The notes: generated by a model not told the origin, from the letters alone. Counted from the stretch's first letter, positions 1 through 8,377 are shown. The stretch: DNA of 64,000 nucleotides from Niallia sp052318935 (GCA_052318935.1 JBQRKO010000014.1); one strand, 5' to 3'. Translations and numbers: made by a program.

Positions 1-18
1 GTATAGCATCAGTATTAG

Positions 19-372
19 ACTTGCATTTTTCAAATAATAAAAGGACATTATTACTCATTACAATTTCTCCTTCAAACAGAAATTTACATAATCAATTTCG
101 ACAAATTATATCAAATACCTTCAATTTTATTATTTGTTAAATCCATAAATACCATAATAATAGTTAAAAATCTGATTAATCCTAAATATAAAGAACTTAA
201 AATTTTATTCAACTCTGGTTCGTTAATTTATATCATTACTCTATCAAAAATATTATGGGCAAGGGGCTATTTTTATGCGACTGTAGGAACAGTGGATGAA
301 GAAACAATAAGAAATTATATTGCCAATCAATTGAATGAAGAAAAGAATGACATATTTAGGATAGAAGAATGA
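19..372 (+). pseudogene. IS200/IS605-family transposase (TnpA) remnant, C-terminal end
   Basis: An open frame without a recognisable start ends at the TGA at 370-372. Its last 42 residues (SKILWARGYFYATVGTVDEE and onward) resemble the C-terminus of IS200/IS605 Y1 transposases, where a W-G-x-x-Y-F-x-x-T-V-G motif is followed by an acidic E-E-x-I-R-x-Y-I helix. The residues before it are AT-rich and show no HUH catalytic motif, so the frame is either a decayed remnant or cut by the window edge. An inverted repeat typical of such an element's right end lies just downstream. Confidence is good for the C-terminal match and low for the rest. Confidence 0.55.
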
Positions 373-413
373 GTTTAGTCCCATTTAGTTGGCTTAAGCT
401 TAGGATCTTTCAG

Positions 414-427
414 AAGACTTCAGTCTT
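414..427. repeat. Putative IS200-type right-end hairpin
   Basis: A perfect 6-bp palindrome with a 2-nt loop (AAGACT-TC-AGTCTT) lies 42 bp after the transposase remnant stop. IS200/IS605 elements end in subterminal hairpins recognised by TnpA, so this could mark the element's right end. From 428 to 653 I see only AT-rich spacer leading to the 3' end of the reverse transcriptase gene. Confidence 0.4.
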
Positions 428-653
428 AGTTAACGACTTTTTATCAATCTTTGTTTTATTATCAAGACCTAAATCGTAGAAGGGCATATACATATTAGTC
501 ATGTATAATATATATAACCCTTTACTTCTCGCTCAATAATCGCTCCCTTTTCTTGAATAAATATAAAGTGCCTATGAAAGAATATTGATGATGAAGAAAT
601 AAATGTATATACATTTTAATTTAAGCTTTCTTAATTATCTAAGCTAAATCATG

Positions 654-2393
654 TTAGGCTTTTAATAAATTCATTTTTCTTGCTAATTCAATTACGTCAG
701 ATATTGGTATAATTTCATTTGGCGATACACCATTTAATGTTGCTCCCTTTACTGCAACTCCTACGACTTCATTATTTTCATTAACAATAGGACCGCCACT
801 ATTCCCACCATATATAGTAGTCGAAATTTCGTAACGTCTATGCTTGCTCTCATGCATTCTTACTCCTTGTACTTCACCTTCTTGTATTCTAATTTCCTGC
901 CCTTTTCTGTAGTCGGGAAATCCTATAAGCTCAATTGCTTGTCCTTTTTCAATAAATTCATTATATGTGTATCCTTGATTAGAGATATCCATATCTTTTA
1001 CATTTAATATCGCTATATCTTTATCGATATCATAACAAACAATTTTTGCCCATTGTTGAATGTAATGATCTGTAGATTTGTAATATGCTATATTAAACTC
1101 TTTTGTAAATTTAAGATCAAATTCTAAAACATCTATTGCATCAGAAATAACATGAGCGTTTGTAACAAGACCTATATCTTTCAAGAGAAACCCGGTGCCC
1201 TGCCCATATACAAACTCTCCTAAATCACCATCCTCTGTTATAAAAAATTCCGTATCAGGATTATCAATAATATATGTATATCTCTCATGAAATTCTATAT
1301 TAGATAATGGTAGTTTTATAGGTTGGAGTTTATTTATTTGTGCAATTTCATTAAATCGTTTAGCAAGTTTTAAGTACACTTTATCGTGTTTACCTTTTAC
1401 ATGTCCTACATGTGAAATCATTCCTCTTAAGACAAGAAACATATCGGGATTATTGCCTTCTTTCCTTTGGCGAAAAGGGTATTTGGATTCAAATATTTTT
1501 ACTGCAACATCAAGTTTATCGAGATTTTTCTCTATACAATTTAAAATCGAACGAACTCTCCTGATATAAGTTCTATCAATATTAAGTTTTTCATTTACTA
1601 CTATTCCTGTCACTGACTGATGTTGTTTCCGATTTTGAAGCCTTGTTTTTTCAGGATTAATTTTAAATCCATATTTTTCTACAATCTTTACTATATTTTC
1701 ATTCAGTATTACATTACCATCATTATCTAAATAGGCAATTTCTTTAGGGAAGTGCCTTTTATTAGTGGAGAATGTAATGTCATCTGCATAGCGAGTATAC
1801 TGGCTCCATTTTGTATGTTGAGCAACTCTTGTCAATTCTTTATCCAAACTTTTAGCAAGTATATTGGAGATAATTGGAGATGTAGCTGCACCTTGGGGTA
1901 AAAAACCTTTTGGATGACAACAAATGTTCGCTAAAGTAGTAGCTACAGTATCATTAAATTTAAAGTAAGCTATAAACATATGCCTTACTCTTCGAAATTT
2001 AATACTTTCAAAGAAATTCTCCAAATCAAAATTAAGTACAAACTTTTTATTTATATGTTCTGATGCGTTTGATACAATACTGCGATTTTTTACAAAACCA
2101 TGGGATTTTTGATGGCTGTTGAAATTCAGGGTTAAGATATATGCTAGCTTCTTTTGAAGAATAGCTAAATTTGTTGAAGGAGAATAAATTGTACGTTCAT
2201 TCCCATTTTTTTTAAGTAGTTTAAACATTCTATAATTTATATTCTTATCTCTAATCAGAATTTTCCATAAAAACTCAACTGGTATTTCTAATAGATTAGC
2301 TATATCCTCAAAGTCAGTTAAGCTTTTAAACCTAGTATTAATAACTGTATTATTGCTTTTCAGTTCAACCTTTACTCGGTTAGATATAGCAAT
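654..2393 (-). CDS. Retron reverse transcriptase fused to trypsin-like serine protease
   Basis: This is a two-domain protein of about 579 residues. Residue numbers here count from an in-frame TTG at 2483. The N-terminal half is a reverse transcriptase with catalytic YADD (232-235), the LPQGAATSP motif, and both retron-specific signatures: NASEH (139-143) and VTG (291-293). Residues about 400-609 form a trypsin-like protease with His444 (TNAHV), Asp489 (KDIAIL) and Ser562 (GGNSGGP), so the triad is complete. The TTG at 2483 lies inside the predicted msr-msd RNA, so translation probably begins after the AAGGAG at 2402-2397. No ATG/GTG/TTG is well placed there; ATT at 2393 or ATA at 2387 are the in-frame options. 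The RT presumably makes msDNA that holds the protease effector inactive until phage infection; that is inference from known retrons. The domain calls are secure; the exact start is not. Confidence 0.88.
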   Translation of the reverse strand: MAISNRVKVELKSNNTVINTRFKSLTDFEDIANLLEIPVEFLWKILIRDKNINYRMFKLLKKNGNERTIYSPSTNLAILQKKLAYILTLNFNSHQKSHGFVKNRSIVSNASEHINKKFVLNFDLENFFESIKFRRVRHMFIAYFKFNDTVATTLANICCHPKGFLPQGAATSPIISNILAKSLDKELTRVAQHTKWSQYTRYADDITFSTNKRHFPKEIAYLDNDGNVILNENIVKIVEKYGFKINPEKTRLQNRKQHQSVTGIVVNEKLNIDRTYIRRVRSILNCIEKNLDKLDVAVKIFESKYPFRQRKEGNNPDMFLVLRGMISHVGHVKGKHDKVYLKLAKRFNEIAQINKLQPIKLPLSNIEFHERYTYIIDNPDTEFFITEDGDLGEFVYGQGTGFLLKDIGLVTNAHVISDAIDVLEFDLKFTKEFNIAYYKSTDHYIQQWAKIVCYDIDKDIAILNVKDMDISNQGYTYNEFIEKGQAIELIGFPDYRKGQEIRIQEGEVQGVRMHESKHRRYEISTTIYGGNSGGPIVNENNEVVGVAVKGATLNGVSPNEIIPISDVIELARKMNLLKA

Positions 2394-2411
2394 CAACTCC
2401 TTACTAATAAA

Positions 2412-2573
2412 ATAGGCAAGCAAAGATAATTCTACCCTTCTAGGCCATGAAGCGACCAAGTGACACACAATTAAAGACGACAATGCGAGAAAAAGTGCGC
2501 AGAATATGAGATACGTTTAAAAATCAGGTAGCGATTTCACCACCATTAGTCAATTAGTCCCTTGCTTGCCATT
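2412..2573 (-). ncRNA. Putative retron msr-msd non-coding RNA
   Basis: Directly upstream of the RT, the minus strand carries GGCAAGCAA (2570-2562, a1) and its exact complement TTGCTTGCC (2423-2415, a2). Three more pairs form beyond a one-base bulge, closing a fold of about 160 nt. Inside are a GGUGGU/GCUACC hairpin (2527-2544), a UGCG/CGCA hairpin (2484-2501), and a long imperfect stem (2427-2473) built on UAAUU/AAUUA and CUUGGUC/GGCCUAG, which fits the msd. A G-rich stretch just after a1 could supply the branching guanosine. The a2 end lies about 20 nt before the proposed RT start, a normal retron layout. The fold was made by eye; msr/msd boundaries and the priming G are not proven. Confidence 0.6.
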
Positions 2574-2644
2574 AAAATTATACTACATTTTTATATATAC
2601 GGAAATAACCTAGTCTATAAGGAGTACACGTATTTAACTATAAT

Positions 2645-2663
2645 GGCCAGATTGTTGAATAAC
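2645..2663. repeat. 19-bp repeat, copy 1
   Basis: GGCCAGATTGTTGAATAAC occurs here and again, identical, at 6655-6673. The core GATTGTTGAA is also in the palindrome at 8539-8572. The sites lie between cargo genes of the island, so they may be recombination boundaries or remnants of mobile element ends. The rest of 2574-2854 is AT-rich spacer with the promoter of the WYL gene. Confidence 0.5.
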
Positions 2664-2854
2664 GCAGTTGATGAGTTATACTAAAAATCGGAAATAGATT
2701 TTGAAAAATTATACTTAAACTAACAAGACAGAATAGTCTAATTCAAGAAAATAAGTTAAATTCAAATGAAAAATACTGTAAAATTTACTTATTACTAATT
2801 AAGGAAAATAAACTTATATGATTTATAACAAATTCCATATAGAGGTGGATTTAT

Positions 2855-3817
2855 ATGCCTAAAATTGACAATATACTAGCAATTCTATGGATGCTTAGTT
2901 CAGGTAAAAAAATTACTGCAAAACAAATTTCAAAAAAGTTAGAGATGAATATAAGGACTGTGTATCGTTATATTGATACACTTTCAACAAGTGGTGTACC
3001 AATAATTTCAGACACAGGACATAACGGTGGATACACTTTATTGAACAATTTTATTGAAGCTCCTCTTTTTTTTGATTTTGAGGAGCAAACCTCACTATTT
3101 CACGCTGCTGTTTTTGCAGAAGAAGCCGGATATTATGGAGGTGAAGTACTAAATAGAGCTATTTCAAAGCTAAGCAAATATTCAAATCAAGAGCAGGAAA
3201 CAAAGATAAACCAACATTTAACCAGTCTTGAAGTAATAAGTCGATTAAATTCCCTCTCTATAGAACCTTTCTTGAAGGAGTTGGAGCAGGCCGTAGCTGA
3301 TGGATACTCTGTAAAAATTCTATACCATAAAAGTGGCGAAGAGCAATCAAAGTATAGATTGGTTGATCCGTACAGAATTATTTATTGGAATAATAAGTGG
3401 TATGTGATTGGATTTTGTCATCTTAGGAATGATATCCGTAGTTTTAGAGTAAATCGAATTGAAAGTCTAATGCTAACCGAAAATAAGTTTAACTTGCCAG
3501 AAAATTTTTCAGCACGTGACTTTTTTATGAAAAACCTCCTTCCAACTATAGTAGATAAGGAAGAGACTATCCTTTTGATTATTAATGGTAATACAAGTGC
3601 GTTGGGTGATATTTGCCAACATTGGTTTTTAGGACATTATCTACAAGAACGGACTTCAAATCAAGCAGTATTTCTTCTTGAAAAAAATATGATACATAGA
3701 TATGTACCTTATTTACTTTTACCGTACGGTAAATCTATTCAAGTTATTGAGCCAATAAGTCTTAAGAAAAGACTTATTGAAGTTTTGTCGGAATTAATAA
3801 AATTTCATCAATTATGA
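2855..3817 (+). CDS. WYL-domain (YafY-type) transcriptional regulator
   Basis: The 320-residue protein has an N-terminal winged helix (residues 1-60, with KITAKQISKKLEMNIRTVYR as the recognition helix-turn-helix), a middle segment, and a WYL domain at about 130-215 (YRLVDPYRIIYWNNKWYVIG and FRVNRIESL). Proteins of this DeoR/YafY class bind DNA, and the WYL fold senses a ligand, often nucleic acid or nucleotide. The start has a good AGAGGTGG site. The DJ-1 gene follows 75 bp downstream beyond a hairpin, so the two may be co-transcribed or the regulator may control its neighbour. WYL proteins also regulate defence islands, but nothing here shows that this one does. Confidence 0.85.
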   Translation: MPKIDNILAILWMLSSGKKITAKQISKKLEMNIRTVYRYIDTLSTSGVPIISDTGHNGGYTLLNNFIEAPLFFDFEEQTSLFHAAVFAEEAGYYGGEVLNRAISKLSKYSNQEQETKINQHLTSLEVISRLNSLSIEPFLKELEQAVADGYSVKILYHKSGEEQSKYRLVDPYRIIYWNNKWYVIGFCHLRNDIRSFRVNRIESLMLTENKFNLPENFSARDFFMKNLLPTIVDKEETILLIINGNTSALGDICQHWFLGHYLQERTSNQAVFLLEKNMIHRYVPYLLLPYGKSIQVIEPISLKKRLIEVLSELIKFHQL

Positions 3818-3818
3818 T

Positions 3819-3849
3819 AACTTCCCTGACGTTAGCTGTCAGGGAAGTT
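3819..3849 (+). terminator. Hairpin between WYL regulator and DJ-1 gene
   Basis: A 12-bp perfect stem (AACTTCCCTGAC / GTCAGGGAAGTT) with a 7-nt loop begins one base after the WYL stop codon. The downstream tract (ATATTATAATAGG) is T-poor, so it may act as a partial terminator or mRNA-stabilising hairpin. Confidence 0.55.
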
Positions 3850-3892
3850 ATATTATAATAGGCTATATCAATTGTAATTGGAGTGTTATTGA

Positions 3893-4525
3893 ATGCAAAC
3901 AAAAAAAGTTTATCTTTATGTATTTAATACAATGTCAGACTGGGAATATGGATATTTAATTGCTGAACTAAACTCAGGAAGATATTTCAAAAAAGATTTA
4001 GTACCTTTAAAAGTAATTACAGTAGGAGCTAATAAAGAAATGATTACTACTATGGGAGGACTGAGCATAAAACCAGATATTTCCCTTGATGAATGTACTC
4101 TTGAGAGTAAAGATCTTTTAATTTTACCAGGAGGGACTACTTGGAGTGAAGAAATTCATCAACCTATCTTGGAAAGAATTGGCCAAGCTTTAAAGCTTGG
4201 CACTATTGTTGCTGCAATTTGTGGTGCAACTGAGGCCCTTGCGAATATGGGATACTTAGATACTAGAAAGCATACAAGTAATAATTTAGAATACACTAAA
4301 ATGGTATGTCCTAACTATAAAGGAGAAAAGTTCTATGAGGTGGGATCTGCGGTATCTGATACGAATTTAGTTACTGCATCAGGAATAGCTCCTCTGGAAT
4401 TTGCGATAGAAGTACTGAAAAAATTAGATGTATTTGCACCAGATACATTACATTCATGGTATAACCTAAATAAGACTCATAAACCTGAATACTTCTTCCA
4501 GTTAATGAATTCAATAAATAGCTGA
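3893..4525 (+). CDS. DJ-1/PfpI-family (glutamine amidotransferase-like) protein
   Basis: The 210-residue protein has the DJ-1/PfpI fold. The nucleophile elbow is AAICGATEAL with Cys110, preceded by LPGGTTW, and the conserved acidic residue is Glu18 in DWEYG. The family includes proteases, chaperones and glyoxalase/deglycase-like enzymes, so the reaction cannot be fixed from sequence; the length resembles B. subtilis YoaZ-type proteins. The start at 3893 follows GGAG with 9-nt spacing. It forms a pair with the upstream WYL regulator and ends in a strong terminator, so the two look like a self-contained module. Confidence 0.82.
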   Translation: MQTKKVYLYVFNTMSDWEYGYLIAELNSGRYFKKDLVPLKVITVGANKEMITTMGGLSIKPDISLDECTLESKDLLILPGGTTWSEEIHQPILERIGQALKLGTIVAAICGATEALANMGYLDTRKHTSNNLEYTKMVCPNYKGEKFYEVGSAVSDTNLVTASGIAPLEFAIEVLKKLDVFAPDTLHSWYNLNKTHKPEYFFQLMNSINS

Positions 4526-4584
4526 GCTAAAAAATCAACTTAGCAGTTTTATATTAGTTCAAATAAAAATAATGAAGTAACTGA

Positions 4585-4631
4585 AAAGCTCACTTTCTCT
4601 ATTTTGTTTTGCAGAGAAGTTGGGCTTTTTA
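4585..4631 (+). terminator. Terminator after DJ-1 gene
   Basis: A long stem pairs AAAAGCTCACTTTCTCT with AGAGAAGTTGGGCTTTTT around a T-rich loop and ends in a T tract, a rho-independent terminator for the upstream module. Confidence 0.75.
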
Positions 4632-4745
4632 ATTTGGAATTTCCTTATCGTTGTAAATCCGCATTTTCCTGACGCTACCCCTAATGGAGATACAAGTAGT
4701 TCTTGCTGCTAGTAAGAAGAAAGTGAGTAACGGAGGTTAAATTTA

Positions 4746-6041
4746 GTGGTTACAGCTATATTGGCAACAATAATTTTTTTAGCAACACTTATTCTCGTTA
4801 TCTGGCAGCCAAAAGGATTAAATATTGGTTGGAGTGCATGTGGTGGGGCTATCGTAGCTTTATTATTAGGTGTAGTTGGATTTAATGATGTACTTGAAGT
4901 GATCGGAATTACGTGGAATGCAACATTATCATTTGTAGCAATCATTCTTATTTCATTGATTTTAGACGAGATTGGATTATTTGAATGGGCAGCACTACAT
5001 ATGGCCAGAGCTGCTAAGGGAAATGGAATTAAAATGTTTGTCTATATTAGCATTTTAGGAGCCATCGTCGCTGCATTATTTGCAAATGATGGGGCTGCCT
5101 TAATTTTGACACCAATTGTTTTAGCGATGGTTAGAAATTTAGAATTTAAAGAAAAGATGATCTTTCCATTTATTATGGCAAGTGGATTTATTGCAGATAC
5201 GACATCTTTACCATTCGTAGTAAGTAACTTAGTTAACATTGTATCTGCAGATTTTTTTAACATTGGATTTGTAGAGTATGCTTCAAAAATGATTATTCCT
5301 AACTTTTTCTCAATAGTAGCAACGATTACAGTCTTATTAATTTATTTTAGAAAGAACATTCCAAATACGTATGATTTATCAAAATTAAGAAAACCTGTAG
5401 AAGCTATTAAGGACTTTAAAATGTTTCGCCTTTCTTGGTATGTTCTGGGGTTATTACTAATTGGTTATTTTTCTAGTGAATTCACCCAAATACCTGTTTT
5501 AATTGTTGCCGGGGTCATTGCAATCTTCTTTTTATTGATGGCCCGAAGAAGTAATGCAGTCAATACAAAAACTGTTGTAAAAGGTGCTCCCTGGGCAATT
5601 GTCTTTTTCTCAATAGGGATGTATGTGGTCGTATATGGTTTAGGAAATGCTTGGCTAACTGAATCGTTAGCTAGTGTCATTCAAGCAACTGCTGGTCAAG
5701 GTCTATTTGTTGCAACAATAGGTATGGGCTTTATAGCAGCCTTCTTATCATCTTTGATGAATAATATGCCAACTGTCATGATCGATGCATTAGCTATTGC
5801 TGAAACCAATACATCTGGCACGATCAGGGAAGCTCTCATTTACGCAAATGTTATTGGGTCTGATTTAGGTCCGAAAATTACTCCAATCGGATCATTAACG
5901 ACCTTAGTGTGGCTCCATGTTTTATCTCTAAAAGGAGTAAAAATCTCATGGGGAACATATTTCAAAACAGGTATTGTTTTAACGATCCCAATTCTACTTA
6001 TTACCTTAATAGGTCTATACTTTTCTTTATTAATTAACTAA
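4746..6041 (+). CDS. arsB: Arsenite efflux permease ArsB
   Basis: The 431-residue integral membrane protein has about 11-12 hydrophobic segments and the ArsB/NhaD-type signatures FANDGAALILTPI and DTTSLPFVVSNLVNI. It exports arsenite and antimonite across the cytoplasmic membrane. Translation starts at GTG 4746 behind GGAGG (4732-4736). arsC follows after 15 bp, so they form one operon. No arsR repressor precedes it; instead a short frame ending at 4712 closes with a cysteine-paired tail (GDTSSSCC), like the tails of arsenic-resistance proteins such as ArsR or ArsI, which suggests the front of the operon was lost. Confidence 0.92.
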   Translation: MVTAILATIIFLATLILVIWQPKGLNIGWSACGGAIVALLLGVVGFNDVLEVIGITWNATLSFVAIILISLILDEIGLFEWAALHMARAAKGNGIKMFVYISILGAIVAALFANDGAALILTPIVLAMVRNLEFKEKMIFPFIMASGFIADTTSLPFVVSNLVNIVSADFFNIGFVEYASKMIIPNFFSIVATITVLLIYFRKNIPNTYDLSKLRKPVEAIKDFKMFRLSWYVLGLLLIGYFSSEFTQIPVLIVAGVIAIFFLLMARRSNAVNTKTVVKGAPWAIVFFSIGMYVVVYGLGNAWLTESLASVIQATAGQGLFVATIGMGFIAAFLSSLMNNMPTVMIDALAIAETNTSGTIREALIYANVIGSDLGPKITPIGSLTTLVWLHVLSLKGVKISWGTYFKTGIVLTIPILLITLIGLYFSLLIN

Positions 6042-6056
6042 AAGGAGATATACATC

Positions 6057-6458
6057 ATGACAAAAAAAACAATTTACTTTTTATGTACTGGAAACTCTTG
6101 CAGAAGCCAAATGGCTGAAGGTTGGGCAAAAAAACATTTAGGAAATGAATGGGAAGTAAAAAGTGCAGGCCTTGAAGCACACGGATTAAACCCAAATGCA
6201 GTTAAAGCTATGAAAGAAACAGGCATCGATATTTCTAATCAAACATCGGATGTGATTGATCCAGAAATATTAAATAATGCAGATTTAATTGTAACTCTTT
6301 GTGGTCATGCAGCAGACAATTGCCCAGTTACACCTCCTCATCTCAAACGTGTACACTGGGGCTTTGATAATCCAGCTGGAAAAGAGTGGTCTGAATTTCA
6401 GCGTGTTCGTGACGAAATTGGTGAACGGATTAAGCAATTTGGTGAAACCGGGAAATAA
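6057..6458 (+). CDS. arsC: Thioredoxin-coupled arsenate reductase ArsC
   Basis: The 133-residue enzyme reduces arsenate to arsenite for export by ArsB. It has the low-molecular-weight phosphatase fold: the CTGNSCR P-loop (Cys10-Arg16) and the redox pair Cys82 and Cys89 (LCGHAADNC), which marks the pI258/B. subtilis thioredoxin-linked type. The start has an AAAGGAGATATACATC ribosome binding site directly after arsB. The gene is full length and intact. A hairpin terminator follows at 6484. Confidence 0.95.
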   Translation: MTKKTIYFLCTGNSCRSQMAEGWAKKHLGNEWEVKSAGLEAHGLNPNAVKAMKETGIDISNQTSDVIDPEILNNADLIVTLCGHAADNCPVTPPHLKRVHWGFDNPAGKEWSEFQRVRDEIGERIKQFGETGK

Positions 6459-6483
6459 GAAGCATCTTGCATAAATACAAAAA

Positions 6484-6530
6484 GAACCCATTTTGATCAA
6501 TCTTTTTTCAAAATAGGTTCTTTTTGTGGC
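6484..6530 (+). terminator. Terminator of ars operon; member of a repeat pair
   Basis: GAACCCATTTT pairs with AAAATAGGTTC (one mismatch) and is followed by TTTTT. Its stem and loop closely match the hairpin at 8631-8665: both loops contain a TGAxCAAxCTTTTTTCA string. The two are probably copies of one element on either side of the serine hydrolase gene. Confidence 0.7.
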
Positions 6531-6949
6531 TTTGAAATAAAGTTCGATAATTTATAATAAAGTCTAATCATTTATAAAAAAGAATGATAATTTGTAAAAA
6601 AATTTGATCAAATTCCTGTGTAGATAGGCAAGATATTTTCTTGTTCCACAAAAGGGCCAGATTGTTGAATAACAGTCTTTTAAGAAATGTTATCTAACGA
6701 CGCTTGTGCAAAAATAATATTGTTGTTTAATTTACAATAAAGTCATTTAAAAAATAATATTAGTTGTTTAAAAATCTTTATTCCACGAACGGAGCAGGTT
6801 AGTGGAAGCAATAGTAATTAGGTTTGACTGGGAAAATTGTCGATGATATTAAAAAAGACACCGAAGTGCCTTATGTTTTTCAAATTAAGCATACCGATAA
6901 ATTGAAATTTAATTACTTAACATTATGTTTATCTTGGGAGCGAGTTATT
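6531..6949. other. Gap between arsC and serine hydrolase, repeat-rich
   Basis: The gap holds variants of an AT-rich string (ATAATTTATAATAAAG-like) and the second copy of the 19-bp repeat (6655-6673). A 55-codon frame from a TTG at 6824 to a TAA at 6989-6991 runs into the 3' end of the hydrolase gene. It has no ribosome binding site or recognisable motif, so I do not call it a gene. Confidence 0.4.
6655..6673. repeat. 19-bp repeat, copy 2
   Basis: Identical to 2645-2663 (GGCCAGATTGTTGAATAAC). The two copies bracket the WYL/DJ-1 and ars modules, with 3991 bp between them. Confidence 0.5.
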
Positions 6950-8377
6950 TTATCGGTGAATGTATACAAACCATGTAATGCTTGCTGTTAATAATGCTGA
7001 CGAAATCAAAGCTGTAAGAACACTATATGTTTGCCAAATAAGTATCGTTGACCAATCGAAAGCACAGCACAGTATACCCAGGGCAATCGTAGCGATCAGG
7101 AAAATAACTGTTACGATTATTCTCTTTTTTGTCATTGGCTGCCGCTCATTCGTTTTCCTTCTGCGTAATCCTAAGAGAAATAGGAGAACGGCCAATAGGC
7201 AAAGAATAATAGTGATAGACGACAAAATGATATCCAAAAGCTGTGTGCCGCTTATTTCATATGACTGAGTTAGATTGCCGTCTAATATATCTTTAACTTT
7301 TAGTACCAGGTTTATATTGGTATTTGCGCCGTTGCTCAGCAAGCAGACGGCTGTTCGTTCATTTAGCAGTATGACTACTTCGGTTCTGAAATTTGGATTG
7401 CCCCCAGTGTGTTCTATAATCGTTTGGTCGGCGTTTACCGACCAGCCTGCCGCATAATACATATCGTTGACAGCCGAAACAGACATATCACCCCTATGTG
7501 ATTTTTCGATAACCGTGTGAAATATTTCGGGTATGTCCTGCACAATACCCATCTGTATGCCCATCCAACGCGCCATATCTTTTGTATTAGAAATGATGTA
7601 GCCTGCGGGCTTATTCCCAGCATAATCCGGAGCTTTAAATGGAGTTGTCATAAAAAAGGAAGAACGGTAGCCCTGTGCCAACTGTCCAGTGGCTTGAGCA
7701 TCTTCTTTATAAACATACGTCTGGTGAAGACCTAACGGCTGAAATACCTGTTCCCTCATAAAGTCTTCATAGCTTTGTCGCGACACAATCTCAATAACCA
7801 AACCCAATACGTCATAATTAACGGTTCCATAGTTATACTGTTCACCGGGAGGGAACGCCAATTCAGCATCTACGAGCATTTCCACAGTCTTTTGCAACAT
7901 ATCCGGTGTATTGCCTTGTGGAATACTTTGAGTATGCCTAATATTTGTTAGACCACTGGTATGGTGAAGAAAGTTATTTAGTGTAAGGCTTTGCATATCA
8001 ACAGGTTTCCCTTGATACTTTAACGTAAACCAAGGTAAATATTTTTGGACAGGGTCAGTCATTGAGAGCAGCCCTTGCTCTTCCAACAGCATAATACCCA
8101 TACCGGTAAAAGCTTTACTGACCGAGGCTAACTCATAGAGTGTATTTTCACTTGCAGACAACCCCTTTTCACGGTCAGCATACCCTGAAGAAAAGTAGAA
8201 CACTTCATCATCAGCAAGTATTGAGATTGACATTCCCGGCACACCTGATATACGAGAGGCATCATCTAGCAACGCTTGTATTGCCGCAGATTTCGAATCA
8301 GACAACGCATAACTTTGTGTTGCGAATCCTGAGAATAATATAAATATCGTTAATACAAAAACAATAATCTTTTTCAT
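6950..8377 (-). CDS. Class-C-beta-lactamase-like serine hydrolase with C-terminal membrane segments
   Basis: The 475-residue protein has a signal peptide (residues 1-24), a serine beta-lactamase/penicillin-binding-protein domain with S85-V-S-K88 (SxxK) and His323-Thr-Gly, then three transmembrane segments (about 380-475). The second motif reads Y183-G-T where class C enzymes have Y-x-N, so lactamase activity is doubtful; a peptidase or esterase of the PbpE/EstB/FmtA kind is more likely. The enzyme would act outside the membrane. AGGAG precedes the ATG. Its base composition looks richer in GC than its neighbours, and it is flanked by island repeats, which points to acquisition as a separate cargo gene. 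Confidence 0.85.
   Translation of the reverse strand: MKKIIVFVLTIFILFSGFATQSYALSDSKSAAIQALLDDASRISGVPGMSISILADDEVFYFSSGYADREKGLSASENTLYELASVSKAFTGMGIMLLEEQGLLSMTDPVQKYLPWFTLKYQGKPVDMQSLTLNNFLHHTSGLTNIRHTQSIPQGNTPDMLQKTVEMLVDAELAFPPGEQYNYGTVNYDVLGLVIEIVSRQSYEDFMREQVFQPLGLHQTYVYKEDAQATGQLAQGYRSSFFMTTPFKAPDYAGNKPAGYIISNTKDMARWMGIQMGIVQDIPEIFHTVIEKSHRGDMSVSAVNDMYYAAGWSVNADQTIIEHTGGNPNFRTEVVILLNERTAVCLLSNGANTNINLVLKVKDILDGNLTQSYEISGTQLLDIILSSITIILCLLAVLLFLLGLRRRKTNERQPMTKKRIIVTVIFLIATIALGILCCAFDWSTILIWQTYSVLTALISSALLTASITWFVYIHR

Noticed and set aside
654..2483. Full 609-residue frame from TTG 2483 as the RT start
   Set aside because: The extra 30 residues are encoded by the predicted msr-msd RNA and its a2 arm, and have no ribosome binding site.
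3893..4525. DJ-1/PfpI gene as a defence-associated protease
   Set aside because: The fold is common in general stress metabolism and nothing in sequence or operon ties it to phage defence.
6824..6991. 55-codon plus-strand frame before the serine hydrolase
   Set aside because: It has no ribosome binding site or known motif, and it overlaps the 3' end of the opposite gene.
6960..8343. Several 60-100-codon plus-strand frames opposite the serine hydrolase
   Set aside because: They are antisense shadows of a well-supported gene.
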